Positions 42,984-51,824 of a DNA stretch of 64,000 bases are shown here, one piece after another; the stretch's first letter is position 1; every line of letters begins with the position of its first letter. Source of the DNA: a virus; IMG/VR virus record IMGVR_UViG_3300021962_000055, positions 28,848 to 92,847 of that record. One strand, 5' to 3'. The notes below the pieces were generated by a model, which was not told the origin of the DNA, did no database searches, and worked only from the letters and a program-made list of their open reading frames with translations. The position numbers and the translations under genes are program-made.

Positions 42984-43212
42984 GTTCCCTGGAAATCAAT
43001 TCTCTCCACATTTCGTTAGCAGCCTCAAGCTGCTTTGAAAACTCGGAGGCTGGCTCTCCTCGGTACCTCCAACCGTCATAGGTTGAACCGAGCGCCATAA
43101 GGGTGCTATTGAGCCACTGGTGAAGTTCGGGAGTACTCATTTTATTGATACGTGAAATGGAAGACCCAGGGTTTTTTGACCCCTCATCTCGTGGCCGCAT
43201 AAACAGCTTCAT
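42964..43212 (-). CDS. Small hypothetical protein
   Basis: 82 residues from ATG 43210-43212, chosen for AGAGG six bases upstream; a TTG two codons earlier is less likely. Arg/Gly-rich start (MRPRDEGSKNPGSS) then helices (TPELHQWLNSTLMALGSTYDG, FSKQLEAANEMWRELI). Overlaps terminase by 20 bases. Possibly terminase-associated by coupling; no family. Confidence 0.6.
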   Translation of the reverse strand: MKLFMRPRDEGSKNPGSSISRINKMSTPELHQWLNSTLMALGSTYDGWRYRGEPASEFSKQLEAANEMWRELISREHGQPNG

Positions 43213-43478
43213 TTCCAACCTCTGATATCCCGTAAAGGCGCTTCCATTTCCCTAGCTTGCATAGCATACAACAGACCGTTGGTGTCATCAAGTTCTTTTG
43301 GTTTCCCACATAGCCCAATCTGGAATACATACTTACCAAAGCGCATTTGAATACCAGTTCCGGTCAACCATGGTGCTGATGTTTGGCGCATAAATCCACG
43401 GGATACAACTTTTGTTTTCTTTTTTCCCGTGTTTTTTAGAATCCAATAGACATTTTTTACGACGTATAAGTTGTTCAT
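43209..43478 (-). CDS. Small hypothetical beta-rich protein
   Basis: 89 residues. Basic N-terminus (WILKNTGKKKTKVV) and a beta-like core (IQMRFGKYVFQIGLCGKPKELDDTNG). Weak ribosome site. A-rich DNA precedes it. It lies between the putative KTSC-domain gene and the terminase. Function unknown. Confidence 0.6.
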   Translation of the reverse strand: MNNLYVVKNVYWILKNTGKKKTKVVSRGFMRQTSAPWLTGTGIQMRFGKYVFQIGLCGKPKELDDTNGLLYAMQAREMEAPLRDIRGWK

Positions 43479-43489
43479 ATTTTTTTTTA

Positions 43490-44305
43490 TTACCCTTGGT
43501 CACCAAACAGCTTACGCTTGAGATCTTCCAATATGTCTTCTCCACCAGAGATTACACGATCTTTAGCAGCACGTTCTGCTTTTTTCTGAGCTCGAGTAGC
43601 CCTGCTAAGACGTCTAGCTTCTTTTGTGCTCTTGCGGCCAGACTCCGTAATGTCTGCGCGAGCAAGAACTTCCGCGTAGGTTTTACTTTCATTTCCTGGA
43701 CGACCACTATTAAGTTCTCCAAGCATGTTTGCGAACAACCCTGACTCAGAGGGGTGTAGCCCAGAATGCTTACTACCATCAGCTTTGGTGTAAGGGCGCC
43801 CACCGTTTAGGGCATTGATACCTTTTCCAAATGATGACCCGTACTTTAACGTCTCCCATGTCTTTTGTTCTTGGTCTGGGTAAATGTACACCGAAGTTGG
43901 TTGCGTATTAGAGGGTCTGGCAAAAGCTGCCACGATGTCACCAAAGATATTACCCGTGTCAGTTTCTGCGTCTGATAGGTAAGTAGGAATCCACTGTAGT
44001 CCCCAGACTCTTGTTGATTGTTTAACTACAGCCCTGCTATAAAACTCTCGGTTTTTATCGGGCCTTTTTACACCACGCTTACTTCCAGTGGACTGCTTAA
44101 TTGGGTAGATGGTTTCCACTGGTGGTAGTGAAGGTCCAGCTGTTACGTAAGTTAACGATTCTTTGACTTGCTCAGGAGTAGCTGTTACTTCTCCACCGTA
44201 AAGTACTGACTCAGTGCGCTCCCCTATCTCTGGGGTGCTTTCTAGTATTTCTCCAAGGCTCTTACCAAGAGCTTTGCCACCGGAGCGGCTATCACCAATG
44301 GCCAT
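43490..44305 (-). CDS. Hypothetical protein with possible KTSC-like domain
   Basis: 271 residues. The middle (about 90-170) reads SRAVVKQSTRVWGLQWIP, IVAAFARPSNTQPTSVYIYPD, QKTWETLKYGSSFGKGINAL, a strand layout and final G-S-x-G-K-x-x-N that recall the KTSC domain seen in phage proteins. The C-terminal 70 residues are Lys/Arg-rich helix (RRLSRATRAQKKAERAAKD). KTSC proteins are poorly understood. Assignment by pattern only. Confidence 0.55.
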   Translation of the reverse strand: MAIGDSRSGGKALGKSLGEILESTPEIGERTESVLYGGEVTATPEQVKESLTYVTAGPSLPPVETIYPIKQSTGSKRGVKRPDKNREFYSRAVVKQSTRVWGLQWIPTYLSDAETDTGNIFGDIVAAFARPSNTQPTSVYIYPDQEQKTWETLKYGSSFGKGINALNGGRPYTKADGSKHSGLHPSESGLFANMLGELNSGRPGNESKTYAEVLARADITESGRKSTKEARRLSRATRAQKKAERAAKDRVISGGEDILEDLKRKLFGDQG

Positions 44306-44307
44306 GA

Positions 44308-45462
44308 TCAGGTCTTAATGATGTAGTTGAGGATGATCGTTGGCTGGACGTTGTTGTGGAAACTGTTGTCGTTAACTCCGTTACCACCAATAATTGTGGT
44401 GTTAGCGGTTGATGGTCCCTCGGTAGCCGTGATGGCAGTGCCACTAGCGTCAACAGGAGTACCAGACCGTTGCTGATCGGTGATGCTGGTTACGCCGCCA
44501 GACTTACCAATCACGGCGTAACCAGTAGCAGTAGCTGGGTACTGAATGCTGTCGATCTGGACTAACGAACCAGAATAAAAATCCCAGTTAGGAGTCGACC
44601 CGCCCTGCCTTTGTAGGTAGCGGTTGGCAAGCACCTGTCCCGTGGTGCGCCCCTGCTCTGGGTGAGAGTGACCGCTATCAGAAAACGAGATGTTGTCGCC
44701 GTGACCGTGTGCAATACCATGTCGGTGTGAGCTAAGGCCGTGAGTGTGGCTGCTCAACCCGTGCTGGTGGGCAGGCATTTCAGCAGTAGACAACTTGTGG
44801 CTTTGGGCCCCTGTAGCGGTTCCAAGCGTCGTTGATGCCACGTTATTGAGGCGTGCTGCGCTAGTGCCCCCCATGTCGTCTTTGCCAGCTACTACTCGAC
44901 CACGAAGATCGGGTACTACCGCAGTATTGATGCCATCACCGCCATAAGTGCTGCCCAAGGCAGAAACAAGGTTAGGATACGTCGCAACATCGATAGATTG
45001 TCCATAGCAAAGTAGCCATCCTGAAGGGGCAGTAGTGCCAGCGTAAGGCATGATTGCGCCAGCCGGGATTACCTGTACCCAGGACACGCCGGTTGATTGA
45101 GTTGAGTCAGCCGTCAGTGAGGTTCCATTGGCACCCACCGACCGTTTGGCATAGGCGTTGTCGGCAGTACCAACAAGTAAGTCGCCCTTAGCGTCAATAG
45201 ACGCAGCAGTAAGAACTACACTAGTGTCTAAACCTAGTGTGACTGCGCCAGTCGTACCTCCACCAGTAAGCCCTGTTCCCGCGTTTACTTCGGTGATGTC
45301 TCCTGCAGCGGCAACTCCAAGGGAGTTCCACGCCGTTACACCGTCGCCAAACTTAATGGCTTTAGAGGTGCTTTCATACCCAAGTTCGCCCTCTGCCAAT
45401 ATTGGGTTAGCAGTTGACCACTCGGTGGCGGTACCCCGCCTAAACTGAATTCTTACTGCCAT
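44308..45462 (-). CDS. Tail fibre with Mtd-like N-terminus and collar domain
   Basis: 384 residues. N-terminus VRIQFRRGTATEWSTANPILAEGELGYE is the attachment module found in many phage fibres (major-tropism-determinant N-terminal type). A Gly/Thr-rich spacer follows, then a tail-collar domain: IPAGAIMPYAGTTAPSGWLLCYG, GSTYGGDGINTAVVPDLRG, and a His-rich tip (HQHGLSSHTHGLSSHRHG). Receptor binding is the expected role. The endolysin gene lies 13 bases upstream, on the same leftward transcript. Confidence 0.9.
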   Translation of the reverse strand: MAVRIQFRRGTATEWSTANPILAEGELGYESTSKAIKFGDGVTAWNSLGVAAAGDITEVNAGTGLTGGGTTGAVTLGLDTSVVLTAASIDAKGDLLVGTADNAYAKRSVGANGTSLTADSTQSTGVSWVQVIPAGAIMPYAGTTAPSGWLLCYGQSIDVATYPNLVSALGSTYGGDGINTAVVPDLRGRVVAGKDDMGGTSAARLNNVASTTLGTATGAQSHKLSTAEMPAHQHGLSSHTHGLSSHRHGIAHGHGDNISFSDSGHSHPEQGRTTGQVLANRYLQRQGGSTPNWDFYSGSLVQIDSIQYPATATGYAVIGKSGGVTSITDQQRSGTPVDASGTAITATEGPSTANTTIIGGNGVNDNSFHNNVQPTIILNYIIKT

Positions 45463-45475
45463 TTAAGGCTCCTTG

Positions 45476-46291
45476 TCAGCCGAACATCTTCTTCCATGTT
45501 ACAGGACCGACAATGCCGTCTGCTTTTAGCCCGTTGGCGGTTTGCCAGGCCTTTAGGGCCTGCTCCGAACGGGGACCAAAATCTCCGTCAGCAGTAGCAC
45601 CAATGATGGCTTGTACCAAGGCAGCGGCTGGGCCTTTCGATCCACGCTGCACCGGAGTGCCGGGGTAATCGAACTTCATCGGGCCAGCCTCAGGAGAACC
45701 GCCGGAAGGGACAATAGCCTCCACAGGGGCTGCTACAGAACCGTCCGGGGTGTTGTCTCCAAGGCAGTACTGCCAGTGCCATGACTCGAATTCCTTGGAG
45801 TTCTTGTCGCCAGTCTGGAGGTAGAACCCCCACTTAGGGGCATTGGCGCACATCCATTCAAAGCATGCACCGCCCATCGACTGGAGCTTGCCGCCAGCCT
45901 CGTAACCCAGGTCAATGGCAAGTCCCCAACCGTGGTTGGAGCCCTTCTTGCCGGTTGGGTCTGGGGCTGCCGAAGGGGCCTTTCCTGGCTTTAGGTACCA
46001 AGTCTTACCCTCATATTGACGGGTAACCTGTGGACTCCTACCCCGGTCAACTGTCTCATATCGATCCATGAACATGTTTAGCTGCCCCTGGAATGACCGG
46101 TAGTCACCTACGTTCTTAAGCTTGTGACCAGCAGCTAGAGCGGCGTCGTACATCTTGTTAAACTGCTCAGCTACGGGCTTGTACATCAAGCCGCCTGTGT
46201 TTACCTTAGCAAGCAACTCCTGTGGCAGTTGGCCGTTCTTGTGCGCGGCAAGAGCTGAAGGAAGTACAAGCTTAATGTAGGGGTAGTTCAC
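45476..46291 (-). CDS. Endolysin: M15 peptidase plus peptidoglycan-binding domain
   Basis: 271 residues. Residues 60-180 are a VanY-type M15 peptidase: GSNHGWGLAIDLG (H120, D127) and ESWHWQY (H172; Glu169 as base). Residues about 205-271 form a PG_binding_1 domain (TPVQRGSKGPAAALVQAIIG, TADGDFGPRSEQALKAWQ, DGIVGPVTWKKM). There is no signal peptide, so it needs a holin, and a small membrane protein gene overlaps it upstream. It would cut the stem peptide of the host wall. Confidence 0.93.
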   Translation of the reverse strand: MNYPYIKLVLPSALAAHKNGQLPQELLAKVNTGGLMYKPVAEQFNKMYDAALAAGHKLKNVGDYRSFQGQLNMFMDRYETVDRGRSPQVTRQYEGKTWYLKPGKAPSAAPDPTGKKGSNHGWGLAIDLGYEAGGKLQSMGGACFEWMCANAPKWGFYLQTGDKNSKEFESWHWQYCLGDNTPDGSVAAPVEAIVPSGGSPEAGPMKFDYPGTPVQRGSKGPAAALVQAIIGATADGDFGPRSEQALKAWQTANGLKADGIVGPVTWKKMFG

Positions 46292-46476
46292 TTGGACCCC
46301 TTACCAAAGGCGCTATCGTTGGGGTTGAGGAACCGAAGAGCTACTGGAAGTGCGGCGGCCCAAAGAGCGTTTAGGGTTACCTTCCAGTCCTGAGTAGCGG
46401 CGTACGTCGAAACTGCAGCACCTAGAACGCTGCGGGCATACGACGCAATGAGGGCTTTATTTTCCTTTGTCAACAT
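46288..46476 (-). CDS. Putative holin
   Basis: 62 residues: a basic/polar start (MLTKENKALIASYARS), hydrophobic stretches VLGAAVSTYAA and LNALWAAALPVALRFL, and a polar end. It overlaps the endolysin start by 4 bases, the classic holin position. The same kind of short protein, ending in a LNPNDSAF-type tail, is common in aquatic actinophage lysis cassettes. Likely makes the membrane hole that releases the endolysin. Confidence 0.75.
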   Translation of the reverse strand: MLTKENKALIASYARSVLGAAVSTYAATQDWKVTLNALWAAALPVALRFLNPNDSAFGKGSK

Positions 46477-46609
46477 TTGTGGCCTCCTTAGGGGCAGTCT
46501 TCATCGCATCAATTGTAGCCTCCAGCATGGCAATACGCTGGGCCTGAATGGCGATCTGTGTCGTCAGGGATTCTATTATCTTGTTAATATCTATCTGTAC
46601 GTCTGACAT
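46457..46609 (-). CDS. Small coiled-coil protein in lysis cassette
   Basis: 50 residues from ATG 46607-46609 preceded by AGGAG. Leu/Ile/Met heptads in IDINKIIESLTTQIAI and AQRIAMLEATIDAMK predict a short coiled coil. It overlaps the holin gene by 20 bases. Could modulate the holin or be a fibre chaperone; unknown. Confidence 0.6.
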   Translation of the reverse strand: MSDVQIDINKIIESLTTQIAIQAQRIAMLEATIDAMKTAPKEATNVDKGK

Positions 46610-46651
46610 TTTCTTCTCCTATAATTCTCGTACTTTAATACTTGGGTCATT

Positions 46652-46879
46652 CTAGGGGCTATCCGGAAATTGCACTATTTCAGATGGAATCCAAGTTGCA
46701 GGAAAGTCTCGTAGTTGTTGGCGGTAGGTTGCCCAAGCCTGCTTATCTACGGGAACATCAGCAAGTTGCGTCCAGTCAGACGCAGTAAGGAGCGCATCAC
46801 GTTGAATACGCAAACGCTCAAATAGCCATTCATCGGGAATAATTTCAGAGTCGAATGGTCCTCGTAAATTAGTAAACAT
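46652..46879 (-). CDS. Tail fibre assembly-like protein
   Basis: 75 residues: LRIQRDALLTASDWTQLADVPVDKQAWATYRQQLRDFPA, the conserved segment of small fibre-assembly (XkdW/Caudo_TAP type) proteins. It follows directly on the fibre gene ending at 46879 (1-base overlap). It probably chaperones folding of that fibre. Confidence 0.85.
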   Translation of the reverse strand: MFTNLRGPFDSEIIPDEWLFERLRIQRDALLTASDWTQLADVPVDKQAWATYRQQLRDFPATWIPSEIVQFPDSP

Positions 46880-47793
46880 TATGCCGCCTCGTAAATAATG
46901 TGACCGCTAATAACATCTCCTGTGGTAATAGCGATTGCACCACTGCCAAAATAGTTGCTATTAGCGTGTGGAATCAATCCTACTTCCGTAGAACTATAAG
47001 CAAACGCTATGCCCGAATAGTGGACATTGGCACTCTGATCATAGATATGCATATTTCCCGCAATAGCATAGGTTGCATTCGCCTGAAATGTTTGAGGCAA
47101 ACTAACCCGCACGGCATTTCCCGCTGTGCCAGTTCCTGAAATCAACAACGCAAACTGCCAGTTGATCATTTTGCCTATTTGGGCATAACGGCTAACATAC
47201 GTTCCGAAAGTAACGTTTACACCTTGGTTGATTGTGGTAGTAAAAGAAGTCCATCCAGTATTGGATCCTCGGGCACTGGTAAATGCCGCAAGGTCACCCG
47301 TAGTGTCAGGTAAGGTTATTGTGCGGTCAGCCGTCAAAGTAGTCGGTTGCAAAGTCACCTCATACGACGACGTGCCACCAGCACGACCAGCGAGAGCAAC
47401 ACCATCCTGAGTAGCACCAGAGCGAGCAGTAATTGTACCAATAACATCTAACGCCGTACCGGGAGATGTTGTATTTACACCAACACGGTTGTTGGTTGAA
47501 TCAACTTTTAGCGTGTTGGTGTCAACTGTTAGATCACCAGAGACTGCCAAAGACCCCAGCGTGCCAACGCTCGTGAGAGATGATGCAGTTACATTTGAGG
47601 CCAAGGTTGCGCCAGTGATGTCGGATGCGTCTGTTGCATAAAGAAGCGATGTCCATGCGGTGGAACCTGTGCCAACCTTCAATTTTCCGGTATCGGTTTC
47701 GAATCCGATCTCACCAGCGGCAAGGGTAGGGTTCACTGAAGTCCAGTTGGCGGCGGTGTCCCGCCGTACTTGAATTAATGCATTACGAGCCAT
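46879..47793 (-). CDS. Tail fibre protein (Mtd-like N-terminus)
   Basis: 304 residues. N-terminus LIQVRRDTAANWTSVNPTLAAGEIGFETDTGKLKVG is the same attachment module as in the 44308 fibre. A repetitive beta region (TLASNVTASSLTSVGTLGSL) follows and an aromatic C-terminal head (MINWQFALLISG, YSSTEVGLIPHANSNYFG). Paired with a short assembly gene on each side. Confidence 0.85.
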   Translation of the reverse strand: MARNALIQVRRDTAANWTSVNPTLAAGEIGFETDTGKLKVGTGSTAWTSLLYATDASDITGATLASNVTASSLTSVGTLGSLAVSGDLTVDTNTLKVDSTNNRVGVNTTSPGTALDVIGTITARSGATQDGVALAGRAGGTSSYEVTLQPTTLTADRTITLPDTTGDLAAFTSARGSNTGWTSFTTTINQGVNVTFGTYVSRYAQIGKMINWQFALLISGTGTAGNAVRVSLPQTFQANATYAIAGNMHIYDQSANVHYSGIAFAYSSTEVGLIPHANSNYFGSGAIAITTGDVISGHIIYEAA

Positions 47794-47965
47794 CTGTTAT
47801 CTCCGGGTTCCAAGGTTCGGGGGTGTTGCCTTCTTCTAGCCATTCTAGGTAACGCTGATAGTCGGGGTTGCCTTCATCCATCGGGATTTGCGCTCCGTCC
47901 TCACGACGCAACACGGTGATCTCTATGCCTTCAGGGTTTGCAAGTGCATGTAAATAATGTTTCAT
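47783..47965 (-). CDS. Small fibre-assembly-associated protein
   Basis: 60 residues: ITVLRREDGAQIPMDEGNPDYQRYLEWLEEGNTPEPW. The IP.DEGN.DYQ.YL.WL.EGN.P pattern is common in short proteins that accompany tail fibres. It overlaps the next fibre gene start by 11 bases. Probable fibre chaperone or attachment piece. Confidence 0.8.
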   Translation of the reverse strand: MKHYLHALANPEGIEITVLRREDGAQIPMDEGNPDYQRYLEWLEEGNTPEPWNPEITDGS

Positions 47966-49158
47966 TACAACTCCGAATCACAAGTCCAATGACCACCTGT
48001 ATTGCAAGCAACAAAATTACCTCCACCAATAGCAACGTATCCGCGACAACCAGCCTCAGAAAAATTGTCAGATGTTACTACTGGTGTTGTTGTTCCACCA
48101 TTATATGCAACATCCCACGACCCACTTGTTCCATTTGTTCTATAAAACGTCATCGTGTATGAACTATATCGTTTTTGTACAGCAAATTGAACTCTGAACA
48201 CCATACTGCTTGCGCCGTTTGATGTCCCAGCGTACTGCGCAAAACCGTTGGTTGTGTTTGACCCTGGTGCATCGGATTGTCTATATGTTTTTTCAAAGTA
48301 TCGCTGGCACAACGCCAACTCCACCCCAGGTGAACGACGCTCAAACGGGGTTGCAACGGAGCCTAATTCAAGTTGGACACCAGTAATACCAACATAGTAA
48401 TGACCGTTAGTGTTGAGCGTAAGTTGCAAATAACTGTTTGCACCCACGGTTTTTCCACTAATTGACGGCAACGTGAGCGTTTGAGACACCCGCACCCAAC
48501 TACTAGTGGTAGCCACATTGGAAAAGTTTGTTGTTACTGCCGTAGAACCACCAGAACCAAAGTTCTGTGTGAGGGAAGAAACGATAACGTTGTTGCCATA
48601 ACCAAAGTTGTTTACCCAATAAGAAAGTGTAACTGTTTGTCCAGCAAATGTGCGAACATCTTCAATACGCTGACTGAAAATATTTGGGTAATTTATATTA
48701 CTGAAACTTCCCATAAAATACTGTCCGTCGTATCCACTAATTCCGCCAATCGCCAAGTTCTGTCGCTCCATAATGTTGGTGCCGCCAGCCGAGACGGTAC
48801 TCCCAATCCACCTATCTGCGGCTGGGTAATAAGCAAACGTATATAAATAGTTGAAAGTTGATCTCTGCCATACGTCGAAACCACCGTTGATTATCGCATT
48901 ACGATAGCCGTGAAAAGGAGACAGGTAGTTTGTTCCCTGAAGAAACTGTGTGGACTGAGTGGTGCCTGTTACATCAAGCGTGTACGCAGGGGACTGGTTG
49001 TTGATACCAACCCGCGTGTTGGTGGAGTCTACCTTCAGTACGGTCGGGGACAGTGACGCACCGTAAGCTTTCCAGACGGTTCCGTCCCAAATCCAGGATT
49101 TGCCACCCTCGGTGTATATCATTCCGTTAAACGGTGAGTTAGGGAAGTCAATCGCCAC
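47965..49158 (-). CDS. Tail fibre protein, VAIDFPNSP family, with possible carbohydrate-binding head
   Basis: 397 residues from GTG 49156-49158, preceded by GGGGGTG; a longer in-frame extension is unlikely. It opens AIDFPNSPFNGMIYTEGGKSWIWDG, shared with two neighbouring fibres. The middle (130-300) resembles a jelly-roll carbohydrate-binding domain (RIEDVRTFAGQTVTLSYWV, WVRVSQTLTLPS, GVQLELGSVATPFERRS, the last a phrase common in phage fibre heads). Likely receptor binding. Confidence 0.85.
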   Translation of the reverse strand: MAIDFPNSPFNGMIYTEGGKSWIWDGTVWKAYGASLSPTVLKVDSTNTRVGINNQSPAYTLDVTGTTQSTQFLQGTNYLSPFHGYRNAIINGGFDVWQRSTFNYLYTFAYYPAADRWIGSTVSAGGTNIMERQNLAIGGISGYDGQYFMGSFSNINYPNIFSQRIEDVRTFAGQTVTLSYWVNNFGYGNNVIVSSLTQNFGSGGSTAVTTNFSNVATTSSWVRVSQTLTLPSISGKTVGANSYLQLTLNTNGHYYVGITGVQLELGSVATPFERRSPGVELALCQRYFEKTYRQSDAPGSNTTNGFAQYAGTSNGASSMVFRVQFAVQKRYSSYTMTFYRTNGTSGSWDVAYNGGTTTPVVTSDNFSEAGCRGYVAIGGGNFVACNTGGHWTCDSEL

Positions 49159-49300
49159 TTGGCACCCCCGGCAACATGAAACCGCCCTCACTTATGGGTG
49201 TTTGAGCCAATTCGCGTACCCTTAAAAGATTGGCGTACTCTTCATCGTTCATGGGGCGAACTAGGTCGCCAATTTGAATAAGAGGGCGTTCTGGTTCCAT
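49148..49300 (-). CDS. Small hypothetical protein between fibre genes
   Basis: 50 residues from ATG 49298-49300, with AGGA eight bases upstream and the ATG overlapping the upstream stop (TAATG). MEPERPLIQIGDLVRPMND, EEYANLLRVRELAQTP. Its stop lies inside the start of the next fibre gene (11-base overlap), so translation is coupled. Possible fibre accessory. No family. Confidence 0.65.
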   Translation of the reverse strand: MEPERPLIQIGDLVRPMNDEEYANLLRVRELAQTPISEGGFMLPGVPSGD

Positions 49301-50181
49301 TACGAGTTCCTATATCCGTAGACGCGAATAGTACCGCCAGTAAACGTACCTGCGGTAGCACTTAGCGTAAAATCGGTAAACGAAGTAAATGCCGCATGAA
49401 CTCCTGATGCATGACCAAACCCGGCGTCGGGCCACGCAATATAAGCACTTGTTTCCATACGGGTATGTCTGGTCAAAAACGGAGTAAATAATTTAAAATG
49501 AGCGTATGCGTCGTTCCCAGACCCACCACCAATCCACGGAAAACCCGCTTGTGTTGACGTAGTCGCCGCCAATGGCGTTGTGCTATTGACATTATATAAA
49601 AGCGTTGTTCTATAGTTTGTTGTTGCTGAACCAAGTTGACAAAAGAATTGAGCGTCCGTACCAGCCAGTGCAGTTCCAGTATAAATAATTTCATAATTAT
49701 CGTATGTAGACGAAAATGCGTTAGTAACAACAACGCTAGATGCGTTGCTGGTAACTGCTTGTGCTTTAACCAAAACCAAACCTGGCGCAAGACTGGCCGA
49801 CATCGCCGTCACCAAATTGCCGTAAGTGATCTTGTTCGCCGCCGTCGCACTCGACGGATTATCAACCACTGGAAACACGTCGTCGCTCGTCAAGCTCGTC
49901 ACCGCCGACAACGCGGTCACCTGCCCCGGTTGTAACGCCCCAGCAATATCAGTCGCGTTACCAATCTCCACCCACGTTGAGTCGTACCGTAAAAACCAAC
50001 GCCCCGTATCAGATTCATACCATTGGTCGCCGGTTTGTGGTGAAGATGGTTGGGAGTCTTGAACATAAATGTTTGGACTAGGAAATCTAACTGACCATGT
50101 AGAGCCGTCCCATACCCATGAACGAGACCCAACAGTAAAAACTTGATTAAGGGTAGGGCTATTCGGGAAGTCAATTGCCAT
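49300..50181 (-). CDS. Tail fibre protein, MAIDFPNSP family
   Basis: 293 residues. Starts MAIDFPNSPTLNQVFTVGSRSWVWDGSTW and has TGDQWYESDTGRWFLRYD, a repeated module of this cluster. The C-terminal half (LVLVKAQAVTSNASSVVVTNAF, TFTGGTIRVYGYRNS) is a beta head shared with other fibres. Its start overlaps the next gene upstream by 1 base. Confidence 0.85.
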   Translation of the reverse strand: MAIDFPNSPTLNQVFTVGSRSWVWDGSTWSVRFPSPNIYVQDSQPSSPQTGDQWYESDTGRWFLRYDSTWVEIGNATDIAGALQPGQVTALSAVTSLTSDDVFPVVDNPSSATAANKITYGNLVTAMSASLAPGLVLVKAQAVTSNASSVVVTNAFSSTYDNYEIIYTGTALAGTDAQFFCQLGSATTNYRTTLLYNVNSTTPLAATTSTQAGFPWIGGGSGNDAYAHFKLFTPFLTRHTRMETSAYIAWPDAGFGHASGVHAAFTSFTDFTLSATAGTFTGGTIRVYGYRNS

Positions 50182-50960
50182 TACACGCCCCCAATATCTT
50201 CAATCAACAAAAAATGTTTATTAGTAGTATCATCGGATGCAAGATTTATAGTTCCAGAAACAGTACCTATTGTCACAGTTACAGTTTGTGATGTTCCATT
50301 TCCGGTGACGACATATGACCCTTCGGCATGCGGGTAACCAATCTCGCTTAAGTCTTGTGTTCTGTGGTTGCCTAAACTTGTTGTGTTTGTTGTAATGATA
50401 TGCCGACCACTCGCTACTGATGTAGTCAAATGTGTGGTTATTTTATATCTTCGATTAGAAGTTGCCGTAAAAGTTGTAGTGAGCCCAGAAACTACATTAC
50501 TTGTAATAGTATTACTTGTAGAAGTTGTGTAAGTTACTAGGCCCCAGGCAGTGTTCCATGGCCTAGATGCCATTGTTGCAATCTGTGTCGTGTTAGTGCC
50601 AGCAGAAGCGGTTGGGGCAGTAGGGGTACCAGTAAAAGCAGGGCTAGTACCAAAACTGGTTAACGACGACGACACCACGTTGCTGGCGAGTGTTGTACCA
50701 GTCAAATCATTAGCATTTGTAATAACGGTTCCAGCGGTAGTAATTTCTACCCAAGCATTATCGTAGTAAACCAGCCACCTACCAGTGTCGGATTCAAACC
50801 ATTGGTCACCAATGTTTGGTGACGCCGGTGGTGTATCAGAGATGGTCAGGTCTGGGGAAGTGCCATAACCGGCCCAGAAAGTGCCGTTCCACTGCCAAGT
50901 TTTGCCGCCAACAGTGTACAAATCACCATTTGTGGGGCTATTCGGGAAGTCAATCGCCAT
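50181..50960 (-). CDS. Tail fibre protein, MAIDFPNSP family
   Basis: 259 residues. Same opening (MAIDFPNSPTNGDLYTVGGKTWQWNGTFW) and the NIGDQWFESDTGRWLVYYDNAW module as its neighbour; the C-terminal head differs (FTATSNRRYKITTHLTTSVAS and NGTSQTVTVTIG). Probably arose by duplication followed by exchange of the tip. Confidence 0.85.
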   Translation of the reverse strand: MAIDFPNSPTNGDLYTVGGKTWQWNGTFWAGYGTSPDLTISDTPPASPNIGDQWFESDTGRWLVYYDNAWVEITTAGTVITNANDLTGTTLASNVVSSSLTSFGTSPAFTGTPTAPTASAGTNTTQIATMASRPWNTAWGLVTYTTSTSNTITSNVVSGLTTTFTATSNRRYKITTHLTTSVASGRHIITTNTTSLGNHRTQDLSEIGYPHAEGSYVVTGNGTSQTVTVTIGTVSGTINLASDDTTNKHFLLIEDIGGV

Positions 50961-51805
50961 TACGCACTACCTCCGTCTAATCCTCCGTACGATGGTGTCA
51001 TCGTGTCAATCCAGTAAGAATCATAGTATACAAGGAGGTTTCCTGTGTCTGATTTAAACCATAGTTGTCCGACATACGGAGATGCTGGCGCGGTATCGGA
51101 TGTGGTAACAACTTTACGAGATACCCACAACGACCCGTTGTACCCGAGAAACTCACCAGAGTTGGGAGACGGCAAACTGACGTTGTGCAACTCATCCAAT
51201 TCGTAACCGTTTTGAGTAGCAACGTAGATAATTCCGTTGTTGGTGGCTCGGACAACGACACCGATAAAAACAAGGTGGTCGGGGGCTGTGGGCTTGGTTT
51301 TAGTAAACGCACCGTTGGTCCCCAACCACAAGATGTCTCCAGCGGTGTACCCCGTCGAAAGGTCGATACCATCGACATACCCACGAGTAATAATTGGACC
51401 ATTGTTACTGGCAGTAATGTCAGCACCAGCGACACCAATGGTCTTAGATGAAGTGGTGTCACTAGTGTTATCGGCCCTCTTAACAGTAGCGTGGTCACCA
51501 GTAGCACCGTACAGGTACACGCAGGTACCAGTTGTAATCGTGGTCGATTCAGCATTACGCACATAAGACACCAGCGGGATGTGGCTGTTTACCCACGACG
51601 TACCGTTATACGAAAGTCCTTGAAACTCCTCGGGAGCCGTAACTACAACATCGGAAAGATCATCCAGTGCACCAACACTGGACCCACCGCCAGCGGAGGC
51701 TGCACCGAACTTCGTCCCGTTGTACTTAAGAACATCACCGGTTACTGCCCCAGCCGTATCAATTTCTATGCCCTTTACAAAAAGGGACTTTAGAAAGTTA
51801 GCCAT
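50960..51805 (-). CDS. Tail fibre protein
   Basis: 281 residues. N-terminus MANFLKSLFVKGIEIDTAGAVTGDVLKYNGTKFG, with the YVGQLWFKSDTGNLLVYYDSYW module near the end, linking it to the MAIDFPNSP fibres. A middle region (TSSKTIGVAGADITASNNGPIITRGYVDGI) matches common phage fibre repeat units. Likely a shaft segment. Confidence 0.85.
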   Translation of the reverse strand: MANFLKSLFVKGIEIDTAGAVTGDVLKYNGTKFGAASAGGGSSVGALDDLSDVVVTAPEEFQGLSYNGTSWVNSHIPLVSYVRNAESTTITTGTCVYLYGATGDHATVKRADNTSDTTSSKTIGVAGADITASNNGPIITRGYVDGIDLSTGYTAGDILWLGTNGAFTKTKPTAPDHLVFIGVVVRATNNGIIYVATQNGYELDELHNVSLPSPNSGEFLGYNGSLWVSRKVVTTSDTAPASPYVGQLWFKSDTGNLLVYYDSYWIDTMTPSYGGLDGGSA

Positions 51806-51824
51806 ACGGCTCCTTTAAGTTTTA

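Noticed and set aside
46618-46660. Gene in the gap between the fibre-assembly gene and the coiled-coil gene
   Set aside because: Under 50 bases and AT-rich; no frame with a start signal.
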